Below, in pieces: positions 55,723-64,000 of a stretch of DNA of 64,000 bases. The translations under genes were made by a program, and so were the position numbers. Position 1 is the stretch's first letter; each line of letters begins with the position of its first letter. The stretch spans positions 186,001 through 250,000 of the forward strand of contig NZ_AP022871.1 of the NCBI RefSeq assembly GCF_011764565.1, read 5' to 3'. The DNA is from Phytohabitans suffuscus. Its GTDB lineage: Bacteria; Actinomycetota; Actinomycetes; Mycobacteriales; Micromonosporaceae. The notes under the pieces are model-generated. The model was not told where the DNA came from. It did no database searches and worked only from the letters and a program-made list of their open reading frames with translations.

Positions 55723-56687
55723 CGGGCGGCGCGCGCCGGGCGTCCAGGCCGGTGAGCGGGAGGCAGGAGGACCGCGCGACGGAGCGCACCGACCAGGTCG
55801 GGGCGGTGGAGACGACCAGCAGCGCGACCGGCACCCGGCGCGGGGTGTCCCGGCCGCGGCTGCTGGCCGGGCTCGCGTTCCTGGTGCTGGGGATCTCCGC
55901 GGCCAGCACCACCTCCGCCGGCGCGGCGGGCGCGACCCTGGTCTACGCCTTCCTGAACTTCTTCGCCGGCGTGGTGACCCTGGTGGCACTCTCGCTGACG
56001 GTCATGGGCGGCCTCGTGGCCACCGACCGCTTCTACCTGACCATCGGTCACCGGGTCTTCTTCCAGGGCGTGCACCGCGCGACGGCGATCATCGCGATCG
56101 TCTTCCTCGGGCTGCACGTCTCGCTGAAGATCCTGTCCGGCAGCGCCACCCTGATCGACCCGATCGTGCCGTTCGCCAACCTGGCCAACCCCGTCTACAT
56201 CGGACTGGGCACGATCGCCGGCTACCTGATGGTCGCGGTGTTCTGGACCGGGATCATCCGGGCCCGGTTCGCCAGCGGCGGCAAGCCGTGGATGTGGCGG
56301 ACCCTGCACGCCGCCTCGTACCTGGCCTGGCCGATCGCGATCACGCACGGCCTGACCGCCGGCCGGCCGGCCAAGACCTGGGTGACCCTGAGCTACCTGG
56401 GCTGCGTCGTGTTCGTCCTCATCGGCCTGCTGGTGCGCCTCTACGTGGTCCTCGGGCGCCGCGCCAACGGCCCGAAGGCCGGACCGGCGGCGGTCGGCGT
56501 CAACGTGCAGACCGTGCTCATGCCCCGGGTCGGCGACGGTCCGTACCGCCGGGAGCAGGCGCCGGCCCGGCACCGGCTGGAGACCGGCGGCGACCGCCGC
56601 ACCGGGTACGAGCCCGAACCGGGCCACGGTCGCCCCGGTCCCTACCCGCCGGCGGCAGATCCGGCGCCGTCACGCCGGGCGTGGTGA
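55719..56687 (+). CDS. heme-binding-type membrane protein (ferric reductase / cytochrome b561-like)
   Basis: 322 residues with about six membrane spans between residues 50 and 250 and a long basic tail. Paired histidines in spans fit b-heme ligation: IGHRVFFQGVHRATAIIAIV, LGLHVSLKIL, WRTLHAASYLAWPIAITHGL. This pattern is shared with the ferric-reductase-like transmembrane domain (YedZ/MsrQ group). It may carry electrons for the partner DUF4142 protein encoded just upstream (inference). Its end overlaps the convergent SARP gene by 46 bp. Confidence 0.75.
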   Translation: MTGGARRASRPVSGRQEDRATERTDQVGAVETTSSATGTRRGVSRPRLLAGLAFLVLGISAASTTSAGAAGATLVYAFLNFFAGVVTLVALSLTVMGGLVATDRFYLTIGHRVFFQGVHRATAIIAIVFLGLHVSLKILSGSATLIDPIVPFANLANPVYIGLGTIAGYLMVAVFWTGIIRARFASGGKPWMWRTLHAASYLAWPIAITHGLTAGRPAKTWVTLSYLGCVVFVLIGLLVRLYVVLGRRANGPKAGPAAVGVNVQTVLMPRVGDGPYRREQAPARHRLETGGDRRTGYEPEPGHGRPGPYPPAADPAPSRRAW

Positions 56688-59524
56688 CCGGAGGCGGTGT
56701 TGAGCAACGCGACTTCGCGTTTTATCGATATCTCGATGATCGAGGCGTACGGCTGCCGGGCCATCTCCAGCGCCTGGTGCAGCAGGCGCCGGGCCTCGCC
56801 GTAGTGCCCCTGGCGCTGGCGCAGCAGGCCCAGGCCGCGGACCGCCTGCGCCTGGCCGGGCAGGTCGCCGAGGGCGGTGGTCATCGCGCGGACCTCGGCG
56901 AAGGCCGCCTCGGCCTCCGGGTAGCGCTCCTGGTCGATGCGGAGCATTCCCTGCCAGAAAAGCACCTGGGCGAGGCTCCTCCTGGCTTCCGGGACCCGGT
57001 GGCAGAAGGCCAGCGCCTGGTCGAAGAGGGCGTCGGCCTCCGCCAGGTCGCCTTCCTGCAGGGCGAGCTGGGCCATGTTGCGCAGGGTGTACGCGGCGCC
57101 GCCGAAGTCGCCGCCCTCGACGAGGTCCGGAAGCGCGCTCGCGAACCGCCGGGCGGCGTCGCCGAGCCGCCCCAGCATCCGGGCGGTGCTGCCGGCCAGG
57201 GCGGTCGCGGTGGCCCGCCCGTACCGGTCGCCGGCGCGCTCGAACAGGGCCGCCGAGTGGAGCAGGTGCTTCAGGCTGCTGTCGTACTCGTGCCGGTACC
57301 CGTCCAGCTCGGCGGTCCGGCACAGGACCGCGGCCTGGCCCCGGATGTCACCGGCCCGCCGGGTCCGTTCGAGGGCCTTGGCGAGCAGGTGCTCCCAGCC
57401 GTCGGCGTGGTGGCGCATCGGGTACAGCGGCGAGAACGCACAGGCCAGGTCCCAGCAGTCGGCGGAGGTCCCCTCCGCGGCGGCGAGCTGCACCATCTGC
57501 TCGACGTTGACCCGTTCCTGCTCGAACCAGCCCAGCGGATCGGTCCGGGCCGCCGTCCGGACCTCGTCGGCGACCGGCCACCGGTCGGCTTCGCTGCTGA
57601 CCCGCAGCAGGTCGGAGCCGTGCACCGCCCGGAACGCGACCTCGGCGAGGCTCAGGTACGCCCCGCGCGCCCGGGCTCTGGCCTCCCAGCGGGCGCGCGT
57701 GGTCTCGGCCGCCTGGCAGTGCTCGCGGGCGACGAGCCGGACCAGGTTGTGCATCTTGAAGCGGGGTCCGGTGATGCCGTTGCTGGCGTGGTCGAAGAGC
57801 TGCGCGTCGATCAGCTCCTCGAACGCCTCCTCGGCCGTGTCGAGGCCGGTGTCGAGCAGGGCCGCGCCGAGCCAGACCGGGATGTCCGGCACCTCCAGGT
57901 CGCCGAAGTGGTTGATCAGGCGTTGCGCGTCGCGGCTGAGCCCGCGGTAGCTCAGGCCGATGCTCCCGCGCACGTCGAGGTCGCCGTACGAGAAGCGGTC
58001 GAGCCTGGTCTGCTCGTCGTCCAGGCGCTCGACGAGCTTGGCGACCGTCCAATGTGGTTTGGCCACGAGCAGCGCGGCCGCGATCCGGATGGCGAGCGGC
58101 AGCCCGCCGCAGCGGCGCACGAGCTTGACCGCCGAGTCCGCCTCGGCGCTGACCCTCCCGTCGCCGGCGGTGGCGCGCAGCAACTGCTTCGCCTCGGCGG
58201 CCTCCATGACGTTGAGGCGGATGGTGCGCGCGGCCATGACGGCGGCGATCGGATTGCGCCCGTTCACGATCACCGCGCAGTCCGGGCCCGCCGGGATCAA
58301 CGGCATGACCTGCTCGCCGACGGACGCGTTGTCGAGCACCACGATCACCCGCCGCCGCGACAGCAGCGACCGGTAGAGGTCGACGCGCTCGTCCAATGTG
58401 GCCGGTACGGCCGAGCCGGTCACGCCGAGCAGGCGCAGGAAGCGTCCCAGCACCTCCGTCGGGTCCACCGGCCGCTCGGTGTCGAACCCGTGCAGGTTGG
58501 CGAAGAGCTGCCCGTCGGGGAACCGCTGGCTCAGCGCGTGTGCCGCGCGGACGGACAGCGCCGTCTTGCCGACGCCCGCCGGACCGATGACCACGACCAC
58601 CGGAGGCGCGTTGCCGTGCCCACCGAGCAGCCCGTCGGCCAGGGCCGCCATCGCCGTCTCGCGCCCGGTGAAGTACGCGATGTCGGGTGGCAGGTTTTGC
58701 GGGGTGTACTCCGGGGACGGCGGCGCGGCGGGCGCGGCCGGCGGCGTACCCGGCTGGGCGTTCTCCGGCGGGCTGGCGGTGTCCCGGTCGTCCCGCAGGA
58801 TCGCCAGGTGCAGCTCCCGCAGCGCGGAGGTCGGGCTCGTGCCCAGGTCGTCGTCGAGGATGCGCCGGCACTGCTCGTACAGCCGCAGTGCCTCGGACGA
58901 GCGCCCCACCGCGCGCAGTGCGGTCATCGCCTGCTCGACCAGCCGCTCGCGGGTGGGGTGGTGGCCGGCGAGGTCGAGGATCTCGTCGGCGATCCGCTGG
59001 TGCAGCCCCAGCCGCAGCTCGGCCTCGAAGAGCGCCTCGTACGCGGCGAGCCGTTCGGCCTCCAGCCGGTGGATGAGCGAGGTCGCGGCCGGCGTCTCCA
59101 GCTCGTTACCCAGGACCGGGCCCCGCCAGAGCGAAAGCGCGTGCCGCAACGACTCGCGTACGGCCTCGTCGGGCCGCCCCGCGCCGCCGGAGACGATCTG
59201 GCGGAACAGCTCGGCGTCCACCTGGGAGGCCGGCGCGGTCAGCCGGTAGCCGTCGCCGCGACCGGCGAGGACGACGTCGGCGCTGGAGCCGTCCCGCGCG
59301 CCGAGCTTGCTCCTGAGCTCGGAGATCCTGCTCTGCAGGACGGCGCGGGCCCGCTCCGGGGCCTGCTCGCCCCACAGGTGCTCGACGAGCGCGTCGGTGG
59401 AGACCACCCGGTCGAGCTCCAGGGCGAGGATGCCCACGATGAGGCGCTGCTGCTTGCGCACGAGCGGGACCTGGTGGTCGTCTCTCCACACTTCCACCGG
59501 TCCGAGCACACGGATCTCCACCAT
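56642..59524 (-). CDS. AfsR/SARP-family regulator (BTAD, NB-ARC, TPR) of the RiPP locus
   Basis: 960 residues from ATG at 59524 (MVEIRVLGPVEVWRDDHQVP). A winged helix and BTAD domain run to about residue 250, then a Pro/Ala linker. The NB-ARC P-loop is GPAGVGKT (Lys320), RRVIVVLDNA serves as Walker B, and GGLPLAIRIAAALL follows. The TPR-like C-terminus contains LGRLGDAARRFASALPDL and RYPEAEAAFAEVRAM. It sits 129 bp downstream of the MFS exporter of the RiPP locus and is the likely pathway activator. A GCGAACCC string repeated three times near 61351-61440 is a possible target (inference). Confidence 0.92.
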   Translation of the reverse strand: MVEIRVLGPVEVWRDDHQVPLVRKQQRLIVGILALELDRVVSTDALVEHLWGEQAPERARAVLQSRISELRSKLGARDGSSADVVLAGRGDGYRLTAPASQVDAELFRQIVSGGAGRPDEAVRESLRHALSLWRGPVLGNELETPAATSLIHRLEAERLAAYEALFEAELRLGLHQRIADEILDLAGHHPTRERLVEQAMTALRAVGRSSEALRLYEQCRRILDDDLGTSPTSALRELHLAILRDDRDTASPPENAQPGTPPAAPAAPPSPEYTPQNLPPDIAYFTGRETAMAALADGLLGGHGNAPPVVVVIGPAGVGKTALSVRAAHALSQRFPDGQLFANLHGFDTERPVDPTEVLGRFLRLLGVTGSAVPATLDERVDLYRSLLSRRRVIVVLDNASVGEQVMPLIPAGPDCAVIVNGRNPIAAVMAARTIRLNVMEAAEAKQLLRATAGDGRVSAEADSAVKLVRRCGGLPLAIRIAAALLVAKPHWTVAKLVERLDDEQTRLDRFSYGDLDVRGSIGLSYRGLSRDAQRLINHFGDLEVPDIPVWLGAALLDTGLDTAEEAFEELIDAQLFDHASNGITGPRFKMHNLVRLVAREHCQAAETTRARWEARARARGAYLSLAEVAFRAVHGSDLLRVSSEADRWPVADEVRTAARTDPLGWFEQERVNVEQMVQLAAAEGTSADCWDLACAFSPLYPMRHHADGWEHLLAKALERTRRAGDIRGQAAVLCRTAELDGYRHEYDSSLKHLLHSAALFERAGDRYGRATATALAGSTARMLGRLGDAARRFASALPDLVEGGDFGGAAYTLRNMAQLALQEGDLAEADALFDQALAFCHRVPEARRSLAQVLFWQGMLRIDQERYPEAEAAFAEVRAMTTALGDLPGQAQAVRGLGLLRQRQGHYGEARRLLHQALEMARQPYASIIEISIKREVALLNTASGHHARRDGAGSAAGG

Positions 59525-59653
59525 TGTCCCCCGTAGGACGGCGTCCGACCCCGGGCGGAACCGACGCAGGCAGGAGCTGATCATATACAACCACGGAAGC
59601 GGCCGCCGGCCCTCGTGCGAGGGGCGGCGGCCGCCAGCCGGGGGGGCGCTCGT

Positions 59654-60981
59654 TCAGGCATCGACGGGCTTCGGCTCCGCGTCCGTCCGCTCGGCGGCGG
59701 CCGGGGCGTCGCTGCCGCGAAGGGCGATCCACGCGTACGTCCCGCACGCCGCGATCAGGACGCCCGCGGCGACGAAGATGGTGTCGTACGTCCCGAACCG
59801 CACCCCGGCGACCTCGACGTCGAGGTCACGCAGCAGGGAGCTGGACAGCCAGCCGGCGACGCCGATGGCGATCACCGACATGAGCTGTACCGCGGGCTGG
59901 ACCAGGCCGAAGACCCGTCCGAGCAGGTCCCGGGGACGGAGCGCATGACGATCGGCGCCACGACGGTGTTCATCGCGGCGAGCGGCACGGCGAGGACGAG
60001 GAGCAGCAGCAGGCCGGCGGCGAAGGTGGTGCTCCGCGCGTACACCGCCATGACCACGCCGGTCGCGATGAGGCCGACCCAGTACGTCCGGGCCAGGCCC
60101 ACGCGCTGCGCGGCCACCCCGGACAGCGCCGCGCCGGCGACCGCGCCCACGCCGAACGCGGTGCCGAGGAAGCCGTACATCTGGGCCGAGGCGCCGAGGT
60201 TGTCGGTCACGAAGAAGACGTTGAGGGTGTTGAGCAGGTAGGCGCCGAAGTTCGCGACCATGGCACTGACCAGGAGCGCGACGAGGATGCGGCTGCCGCC
60301 CACCACGGCGAGCCCGGCGCGCAGCTCCGACCACAGGCCCGGCCGCTGCGGGACCTGCCGGCCGGCTTCGGGCCCGGGGGTCCGGACCCCGTACAGGAAC
60401 AGGAAGGAGACGAAGAAGCTCGCCGCGTTGATGAGCAGGGCCCAGCCGACGCCCACCCCGAACAGCAGCGGGGCGGCCAGCGGCGGCCCGACGATGCCGG
60501 CGATCGCCATCGACGCCTGGCCGATCCCGGACGCCTTCGCCCGCTGGTCGGGCTCGACCACGTCGGCCACGACCGCGAAGCGCGCGGGGGTGAAGAACCG
60601 GGAGATGGCGGTACTGACGAACACGGTGGCGTACACGACGGCCAGCGTGGCCCCGACCGGTACGGTCCCCTCCGGCAGAAGGGGAAGCAGCGCCAGGGCG
60701 CCGATGAGCCCCATCCGCAGCAGGTCGCTGCCGAGCATCGTGCGCCGGTTGTCCCACCGGTCCACGTACACGCCCGCGATCGGGCTGATCAGCACGGTCG
60801 GGACGACGACGGCCGCCAGCACGCCGCCGACCGCGGCCGGGGCCCACGGCTGGTCCGCGGCGAGGATCGTCGAGATCCAGAGGATGACCGTCACGTCGAA
60901 GACGTAGTCGCCGACCCAGGAGATGACGCCGGCCGCCCAGAGCCTCGCGTACGAGCGGTTGATCAGAAGTCTCGTCAGCAT
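59654..60981 (-). CDS. MFS exporter (one-base frameshift)
   Basis: About 442 residues and 12 membrane spans when corrected. It starts MLTRLLINRSYARLWAAGVI, has the MFS inter-span motif VYVDRWDNRRTMLGSDLLR (DRxxRR), and the central region YGVRTPGPEAGRQ. The last two spans lie in another frame (RDLLGRVFGLVQPAVQLMSV onward) and join after one base at the GGGG run 59932-59935. This is the MFS_3/enterobactin-exporter-like group often found in natural-product loci. It lies directly after the precursor peptide gene on the same strand and is the probable exporter of the product. Confidence 0.87.
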
Positions 60982-61054
60982 TGTCTCGTCGGCCTCCGGT
61001 CTGCCGCGTAACGGTCTCGCGTGTTGGGTCTGGTGTGGTCGCGGTGACCACGCC

Positions 61055-61097
61055 GGGCGCCGGCGATCTTCTATGGGGGTCGAAGAGGCCGGCGCCC
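61055..61097 (-). terminator. stem-loop between precursor and exporter genes
   Basis: 10-bp inverted repeat GGGCGCCGGC (61055-61064) and GCCGGCGCCC (61088-61097) with a 23-base loop, placed 45 bp after the precursor stop. A partial terminator here would let the precursor be made in excess over the exporter, as is usual in RiPP operons. Confidence 0.5.
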
Positions 61098-61141
61098 GAC
61101 CGCTCAGCTCGCCCAACCGCCTGGCGCGGAGGGCGGGTCGG

Positions 61142-61321
61142 TCACCCGCAGCAGCCGACGTTGACGTGAATCGCGCGCTCCAGCGGGTCCTCCTCCTCGA
61201 ACTCGTGACCCTCGACGTCGCCGTCCTCCGACACGGTGGCGTTGTAGCCCTTGGGCAGGCGCACCTTCGCCTTGACTTCGACACTGTCCGAGCTCAGGTC
61301 GATGTTGACGTCCTCAGCCAT
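61142..61321 (-). CDS. RiPP precursor-like peptide, 59 residues, C-terminal GCCG
   Basis: A short gene starting at ATG 61321 with GGAGGG nine bases upstream. The leader-like part MAEDVNIDLSSDSVEVKAKV is acidic, followed by RLPKGYNATVSEDGDVEGHE and an acidic stretch FEEEDPLE. The last nine residues are IHVNVGCCG, holding the only two cysteines of the peptide directly before the final Gly. Short length, charged leader, Cys-rich end, an exporter downstream and a divergent B12-radical SAM maturase of the RiPP type together support a ribosomal peptide precursor. The peptide family is not one I recognise. Modification of the Cys-Cys-Gly end or of residues near it is inferred. Confidence 0.7.
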   Translation of the reverse strand: MAEDVNIDLSSDSVEVKAKVRLPKGYNATVSEDGDVEGHEFEEEDPLERAIHVNVGCCG

Positions 61322-61597
61322 GCTCTTTCGCCCTCCTTCCCTTCTTCGTCGCGAACCCTTCCGCGTCGCGAACCCTGTCCACCGCCGGGGCGGCTGGCGC
61401 CCCGGCGCGTCCAGTAGATCCAGCCGCCGTCCGCGAACCCATCCGTCCGGGGGTGGATCGCCGCGGGTTCACCCTCCACCGGCGGAGACGGGTACCGGCG
61501 GATGGTTGGCCAGGGGCGTCCCCCGGGAGGTGGAGGCGGTATTCGCGGCCGCGGGCGACAGTCCAACGGCAGCCACCCGCGCTGCGGATCGGAGTCG
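61322..61597. promoter_or_regulatory. divergent promoter region of the RiPP locus
   Basis: 276 bp between the leftward precursor and the rightward radical SAM gene. The string GTCGCGAACCCT occurs at 61348-61359 and 61365-61376, and GCGAACCC again at 61433-61440. Direct repeats of this kind are what SARP activators bind, although the spacing is not the canonical 11 bp. A perfect 9-bp hairpin (GCCGGGGCG, loop GCTGG) is at 61384-61406. Confidence 0.45.
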
Positions 61598-63498
61598 GTG
61601 ACGGTGACCCTTCAGATCGAGGTGAGGCGCGCCGACGACGTCCCGGTCGAGCGACCGCCGGGCACGCTCAAGGTGCTGCTCGTCTGCATGCCGTGGCTCG
61701 GCCTGCACCTGCCGTCGCTGGCGTTGAGCACCCTGGCTCCGCTGACCCGCGGGCTGGACTTCGTCGACGGCCTGGACGTGCGGTACGTCAACATCGAGTG
61801 GGCGCAGTACCTGCGCGACCGGACGGACGGCCGGATCGGCGGCGACGACTACTCGGCCATCTCCGAGAGCGACTTCTCCGCCGTCGGCGAGTGGGTCTTC
61901 TCGGGCTCGCTGTACGACCGGCCGGACCCGGAGCGGACCGCGTACCACCGCCGGCTCACGGCGGGCGGGCACGACATGACCCTGGCCGAGGAGCTGTACC
62001 GGCTGGCCGGCCCGTTCGTCGAGGCGGTCGCCGACGACATCTGCGCCGGCGGCTACGACGTGGTCGGCTTCACCACCACCTTCGTCCAGAACGTCCCCTC
62101 TTTCGCGCTGGCCCGGGCGATCAAGCGCAGGAGGCCGGAGGCGGTCGTCGTCTTCGGCGGCGCGAACTGCGACGACGTGCAGGGCGCGGCGATGCACCGC
62201 AACTTCGCCTTCGTCGACTACGTGGTCCGGGGTGAGGCCGAGCGGACCTTCCCGCTGCTGCTTCGCCGCCTCGCCGGCGCCACCGGCGTCCGCGACCGCG
62301 ACATCGCCGGGCTCTGCTGGCGGGACGGGGACGGCCAGCCGCGGGCGAACCCGATGGACGCCGGCGGGGTGGGTGTCGACGCGATCCCGGAGGCCGCCCA
62401 CGACGACTACTTCTCGGCGCTGGAGCGCAACCCGGTCGGCGCCGAGGTGCACCCGAAGATCATTCTGGAAGGGGCGCGCGGCTGCTGGTGGGGCAGAAGC
62501 ACCACTGCACGTTCTGCGGGCTCAACAACACGTTGATGGCGTTCCGGGCCAAGGACGCGACGAGGATCCTGGACGAGCTGAAGCGGGCCGTCCGCAAGCA
62601 CCGCGTCCTGGACGTGATGTTCGCCGACAACATCCTCGACCAGCGCTACCTGACCGAGCTGGTGCCGGAGCTGACCGCGCTGGGCTGGGACCTCGACATC
62701 TTCTTCGAGGTCAAGTCGAACCTGCCGTACCCGAAGCTCGCCGCCCTCGCCCAGGCCGGCGTCACGCGCGTCCAGCCCGGGATCGAGAGCCTCAGCACGC
62801 GCGTGCTGGAGCTGATGCGCAAGGGAGTGCGGGGCTGGCAGAACGTCCGCTTCCTGCGCGACTGCGTGACGGTCGGGATCCATCCACAGTGGAACATCCT
62901 GTACGGCTTTCCGGGCGAGACCCCTGACGACTACGCACCGGTCTTCGAGCAGCTGCCGAGCCTGGCGCACCTGCCGCCGCCGCAGGGGGCCTCGCGGGTG
63001 GCGCTGACGAGGTTCAGCCCGTTCTTCGACGATCCGGGGCTCGGCATGGTCAACGAGGGGCCCGCGCCGGCGTTCACGCTGATCTACGATCTGCCGCCCG
63101 CCGAGGTGGCCGACCTCGTGTACCTGTTCCAGAGCAGGGACAGCGGGCTGGTCGGCGAGCCGGTCGAGCGCCTGTCCAGCCTCGTCGCCGACTGGTCGAG
63201 GGCGTCCGGGCGGACGCTGGCCGCGCTCGACCGGAGCGGCGGCGGCCTGGTCCTCGTGGACCGGCGGCGCTCGGCCCGTGCGGTGGAGCACCGGCTCGAC
63301 GCGCGGGAGGCGGCGGTGTACCGGCACCTGCTCAAGGGCCACAGCCTCGCCGCCCTCACCAGGATCGCCCAGGAGGCCGGCTCGCCGTTCGACGCGGCCG
63401 GGGTGGCGGAGTTGGTGGCTCGGTGGCGCGCGCGAGGTCTGGTCTTCCAGGACGGGGACGTCCATGTCGCCCTGGCCACCGGGTTGGGGTACCGGTGA
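61598..63498 (+). CDS. B12-binding radical SAM RiPP maturase, C-methyltransferase type (one-base frameshift)
   Basis: About 633 residues when corrected. The N-terminal cobalamin-binding-like domain has LKVLLVCMPWLGLHLPSLAL, YDVVGFTTTFVQNVPSFALA and VVFGGANCDDVQG. The radical SAM core has GARGCWWGQKHHCTFCGLNN, giving a CX7CX2C cluster motif (Cys296, Cys304, Cys307). That motif, with WWG and FCGLN, is the hallmark of RiPP maturation radical SAM protein 1 (TIGR03975-type). It continues IFFEVKSNLPYPKLAALAQA and VTRVQPGIESLS. The frame breaks inside this motif at GGGG 62490-62493; adding one base restores it. GTG at 61598 follows CGGAGTCG. It likely methylates an unactivated carbon of the precursor. 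Confidence 0.88.
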
Positions 63499-64000
63499 GC
63501 GCGACCCCCGGCCCGGGCACCACTTCGGACGATCCGATGTGGACCCACTGGCCGTCGCACCTGAGGCGCTCCGTGGCCGACCTCGAAGCCGTCGCCCGGC
63601 AACGGCTGCGCGGTGTCGTCGTCGGCGAGCCGGTGCACCTGGCGCCGGAGGCGGACACCGGCGCGGCGGTGTTCCTGGCGCTGCTGCGGGAGTCGGCCGG
63701 TCTCGGGCTGGTGGTCCGGTGGCGGGGGTCGGTCAGCGGTATCCCGCACGCGCTGGTGCGCCACCTCAGCGCGCCGTACGACGGCCCGGCCGGCCACTTC
63801 GCGTGGCGCCGCCCCCGCACGGCCGGACTGCGGCTGCGCCGGGGGCCGGGTTTCCTGACGATCGAGGACCGGCGGTTCGGCCCGGTCCGGCGCACCCTCG
63901 TGCCGGAGCACGACGAGCGGTTCGCCGCGCTGTGCCCGCCGGCCACCGCCGGGCTGCTGCCGGAGGTCGACCCCGCCGCCGGCGCGCGCCTGTGCTCGGA
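63495..64000 (+). CDS. partner protein of the radical SAM enzyme, unknown function, partial
   Basis: GTG at 63495 overlaps the radical SAM stop (GTGA), so it is translationally coupled. The open frame continues off the right edge. Visible parts are MWTHWPSHLRRSVADLEAVA, VVVGEPVHLAPEADTGAAVF, GLVVRWRGSVSG, HALVRHLSAPYDGP, then GPGFLTIEDRRF. No catalytic motif is recognised. The position suggests an accessory protein such as the DUF5825-type proteins I associate with this maturase family, but that match is from memory and weak. Confidence 0.6.
   Translation, partial: MSATPGPGTTSDDPMWTHWPSHLRRSVADLEAVARQRLRGVVVGEPVHLAPEADTGAAVFLALLRESAGLGLVVRWRGSVSGIPHALVRHLSAPYDGPAGHFAWRRPRTAGLRLRRGPGFLTIEDRRFGPVRRTLVPEHDERFAALCPPATAGLLPEVDPAAGARLCS

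Noticed and set aside
55685..59536. 1283-codon plus-strand open frame opposite the second SARP gene
   Set aside because: Antisense shadow in high-GC DNA; the SARP gene on the minus strand is complete.

Overview
The window is high-GC DNA with GC-rich third codon positions, many GTG and a few TTG starts, and operons joined by ATGA/GTGA overlaps. Its families are typical of actinomycetes: two SARP/AfsR-type regulators, several cytochromes P450 with [3Fe-4S] ferredoxins, tandem-fused TetR regulators, a CGNR zinc-finger regulator, an r1t-type holin, and secreted proteins with FG-GAP repeats. A filamentous actinomycete is well supported. A placement in or near Micromonosporaceae is only a guess from gene content.

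Layout. (1) 1-16.2 kb is a catabolic island for a hydrophobic acyl-CoA-type or alicyclic substrate. It holds two P450s, a ferredoxin reductase and ferredoxin, a VOC protein, a class III CoA-transferase, two SDRs, an NTF2-like protein, an enoyl-CoA hydratase fused to an NTF2-like domain, an acyl-CoA dehydrogenase, a FadB-type bifunctional enzyme and a FadA-type thiolase. A double-headed TetR protein is divergent from the thiolase. (2) 16.3-19.0 kb holds a CGNR regulator divergent from a GH43 glycosidase, and a small GlsB-type membrane protein. (3) 19.0-20.97 kb is a non-coding repeat island. (4) 21.0-25.3 kb holds a TetR/SDR divergent pair with operator palindromes, a VKOR plus DsbA-like disulfide pair, a small membrane protein and a holin. 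(5) 25.5-28.4 kb holds two secreted proteins with muralytic-looking N-terminal domains and almost identical five-unit FG-GAP arrays. (6) 28.8-32.1 kb is a large SARP-NB-ARC-TPR regulator. (7) 32.2-47.1 kb is a second catabolic island. It contains an alpha-beta-barrel protein, a minimal ferredoxin, a NuoF-like flavoprotein, a Rieske protein, two amidohydrolases, an alpha/beta hydrolase, a complete oligopeptide/nickel-type ABC transporter, a PucR regulator and a second double-headed TetR protein. (8) 47.1-50.5 kb holds a hypothetical gene, an NRAMP metal transporter and CoA-acylating methylmalonate-semialdehyde dehydrogenase. (9) 50.5-52.2 kb is a second repeat island built from the same elements as the first. 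(10) 52.2-56.7 kb holds a GNAT protein, PlsB-type acyltransferase, a secreted DUF4142 protein and a heme-type membrane protein. (11) 56.6-64.0 kb is a RiPP-type biosynthetic locus: a SARP regulator, an MFS exporter, a 59-residue precursor-like peptide ending GCCG, a B12-binding radical SAM enzyme of the RiPP C-methyltransferase type, and a translationally coupled partner protein cut by the window edge.

The most promising undescribed system is the RiPP locus. Its short precursor gene (61142-61321, minus strand) is easy to miss, and its maturase is interrupted by a one-base frameshift inside the iron-sulfur motif.

Ten genes need exactly one extra base, each time at a run of G or C, to give a full-length family member. 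After adding one base every corrected length is divisible by three. This points to homopolymer under-calling in the assembly rather than ten pseudogenes, so these genes are annotated as single CDSs with a noted frameshift. No tRNA, rRNA, CRISPR array or transposase gene was seen.
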